32,384 bases of DNA from DAIQNV01 sp036788215 (lineage in GTDB: Bacteria > Planctomycetota > Phycisphaerae > Phycisphaerales > UBA1924): positions 1 through 32,384 of the forward strand of contig DAIQNV010000037.1 of NCBI GenBank assembly GCA_036788215.1, written 5' to 3'. Shown one piece after another: positions 31,810-32,384 of the stretch. The number at the start of each line of letters is the position of its first letter. Position 1 is the first letter of the stretch. The translations under genes and the position numbers were made by a program. The notes under the pieces were generated by a model that did not search any database, was not told the DNA's origin, and saw only the letters and a list, made by a program, of their open reading frames with translations.

Positions 31810-32384
31810 ATGCGCCACCCCATGCTCGACACCCTCGCCCGCGTGCTCGTCCAATTCTCCAACGAGGTCAGGCCCGGCGAGCTCTGCGCCATCCGCGCCG
31901 ACCCGATCGCCATGCCCCTCGTCCTCGCCCTCACCTCCGAGATCCTCAAGGCCGGCGCCCACCCCGTCTGGTGCGCCCGCTCCGACGAGGTGACCGACCT
32001 CATGCTCGCTGAAGCCTCCGACGCCCAGCTCGCCTTCACAAGCCCCATGGACCTCCACCGCGTCGAGCACACCGATGTCGACTTCGCCATCTGGGCCGAC
32101 CGCAACACCCGCGCCGCCGGCGCCGTCGACCCCGCACGCCAGGCCGCCGCGTCCCGCGCCCGCCGACCCATCCTCGAAGCCTTCATGAAGCGCGAAGCCG
32201 CCGGCCAGCTCCGCTGGTGCGGCACCCTCTACCCCACCGAGGGCCTCGCCCAGGAGGCCGAGATGTCCCTCTCCGCCTACCAGCGCTTCGTCTTCGAAGC
32301 CGGCCTCCTCCACCTCCCGGACCCCGTCGCCGCCTGGAAACACGTCAAGGAACGCCAGGCCCGCCTCTGCGAACGCCTCGCGGG
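31810..32384 (+). CDS. M29-family aminopeptidase, N-terminal part
   Basis: The gene runs off the right end; 191 codons are present. The start ATG 31810 has an ideal GAAGGAG ribosome-binding site 6 bases upstream. The sequence matches the N-terminal domain of M29 (AmpS/AmpT-like thermophilic) aminopeptidases: an opening helix LARVLVQFSNEVRPGELCAI, LTSEILKAGAHPVWCARSDE, DFAIWADRNTRAAGAVDPAR, and the highly typical YPTEGLAQEAEMSLSAYQRF followed by VFEAGLL. The metal ligands of the family lie in the C-terminal half, beyond the window, so catalytic competence cannot be judged. The enzyme is a cytosolic metallo-exopeptidase. Confidence 0.88.
   Translation, partial: MRHPMLDTLARVLVQFSNEVRPGELCAIRADPIAMPLVLALTSEILKAGAHPVWCARSDEVTDLMLAEASDAQLAFTSPMDLHRVEHTDVDFAIWADRNTRAAGAVDPARQAAASRARRPILEAFMKREAAGQLRWCGTLYPTEGLAQEAEMSLSAYQRFVFEAGLLHLPDPVAAWKHVKERQARLCERLA

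Noticed and set aside
30815..31993. Plus-strand frame of 392 codons overlapping the ompH-like gene and the aminopeptidase start
   Set aside because: It is antisense to the well-supported OmpH/Skp gene and continues out of frame into the aminopeptidase gene; the product is Arg/Pro/His-rich low complexity.

Overview
The window looks like a chromosomal piece of a high-GC planctomycete, most likely of the Phycisphaerae. Three things support this: two secreted proteins with tandem dockerin-like EF-hand pairs framed by cysteines, a Gram-negative envelope gene set (lpxA, an OmpH/Skp-type chaperone), and a compact layout of housekeeping genes with many low-complexity Gly/Pro/Asp-rich extensions. GC is very high throughout and third codon positions are almost all G or C, so antisense frames stay open for long stretches; only frames with recognisable families or clear context were kept. 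No tRNA, rRNA, CRISPR array, transposase or phage gene was seen.

Left part (1-7560). The 3' part of a sensor histidine kinase gene runs rightwards and converges on a leftward operon ribF > nrnA-like DHH phosphoesterase > DPPY-type methyltransferase, in which consecutive genes overlap by a few bases (TTGA and ATGA). Divergent from ribF is putA, encoding the bifunctional enzyme that oxidises proline to glutamate. It ends at a strong hairpin shared with the convergent protease genes.

Middle part (7580-16378). Two adjacent leftward genes encode secreted dockerin-bearing proteins. One has an intact astacin-type zinc site (HExxH plus Met-turn); its neighbour keeps the astacin sequence context but has lost the catalytic Glu, two of the zinc His and the Met-turn Met/Tyr. 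Upstream lie rpoD (primary sigma factor) and dnaG (primase), a partial macromolecular-synthesis operon. The 5' end of dnaG is lost in a 100-N assembly gap, and an unidentified rightward gene fragment follows the gap.

Right of the gap (16379-21740). A diverged tandem duplication with a 136-bp period precedes a rightward set: HAD phosphatase, DUF418 membrane protein, an unknown 254-residue protein, a small SHOCT-like membrane protein, and clpX. clpX ends at a palindromic REP-like element and a terminator.

Right part (21761-32384). A long leftward block reads, in transcription order, lpxA > WalJ-like MBL hydrolase > methyltransferase > rsfS > aroB, then after a 193-bp spacer ParA-type ATPase fused to a glycogen-binding (CBM48/AMPK-like) domain > MinD/FlhG-like protein without a P-loop > 87-residue unknown. 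lipB is divergent from lpxA. It is followed by an ompH/skp gene on the opposite strand and the 5' part of an M29 aminopeptidase gene cut by the window end.

The least ordinary items are the active/inactive astacin pair, the ParA-CBM48 fusion with its degenerate MinD-like partner, and several small palindromic or tandem intergenic repeats, two of which share an unusual GNA-triloop hairpin with a compensatory base-pair change.
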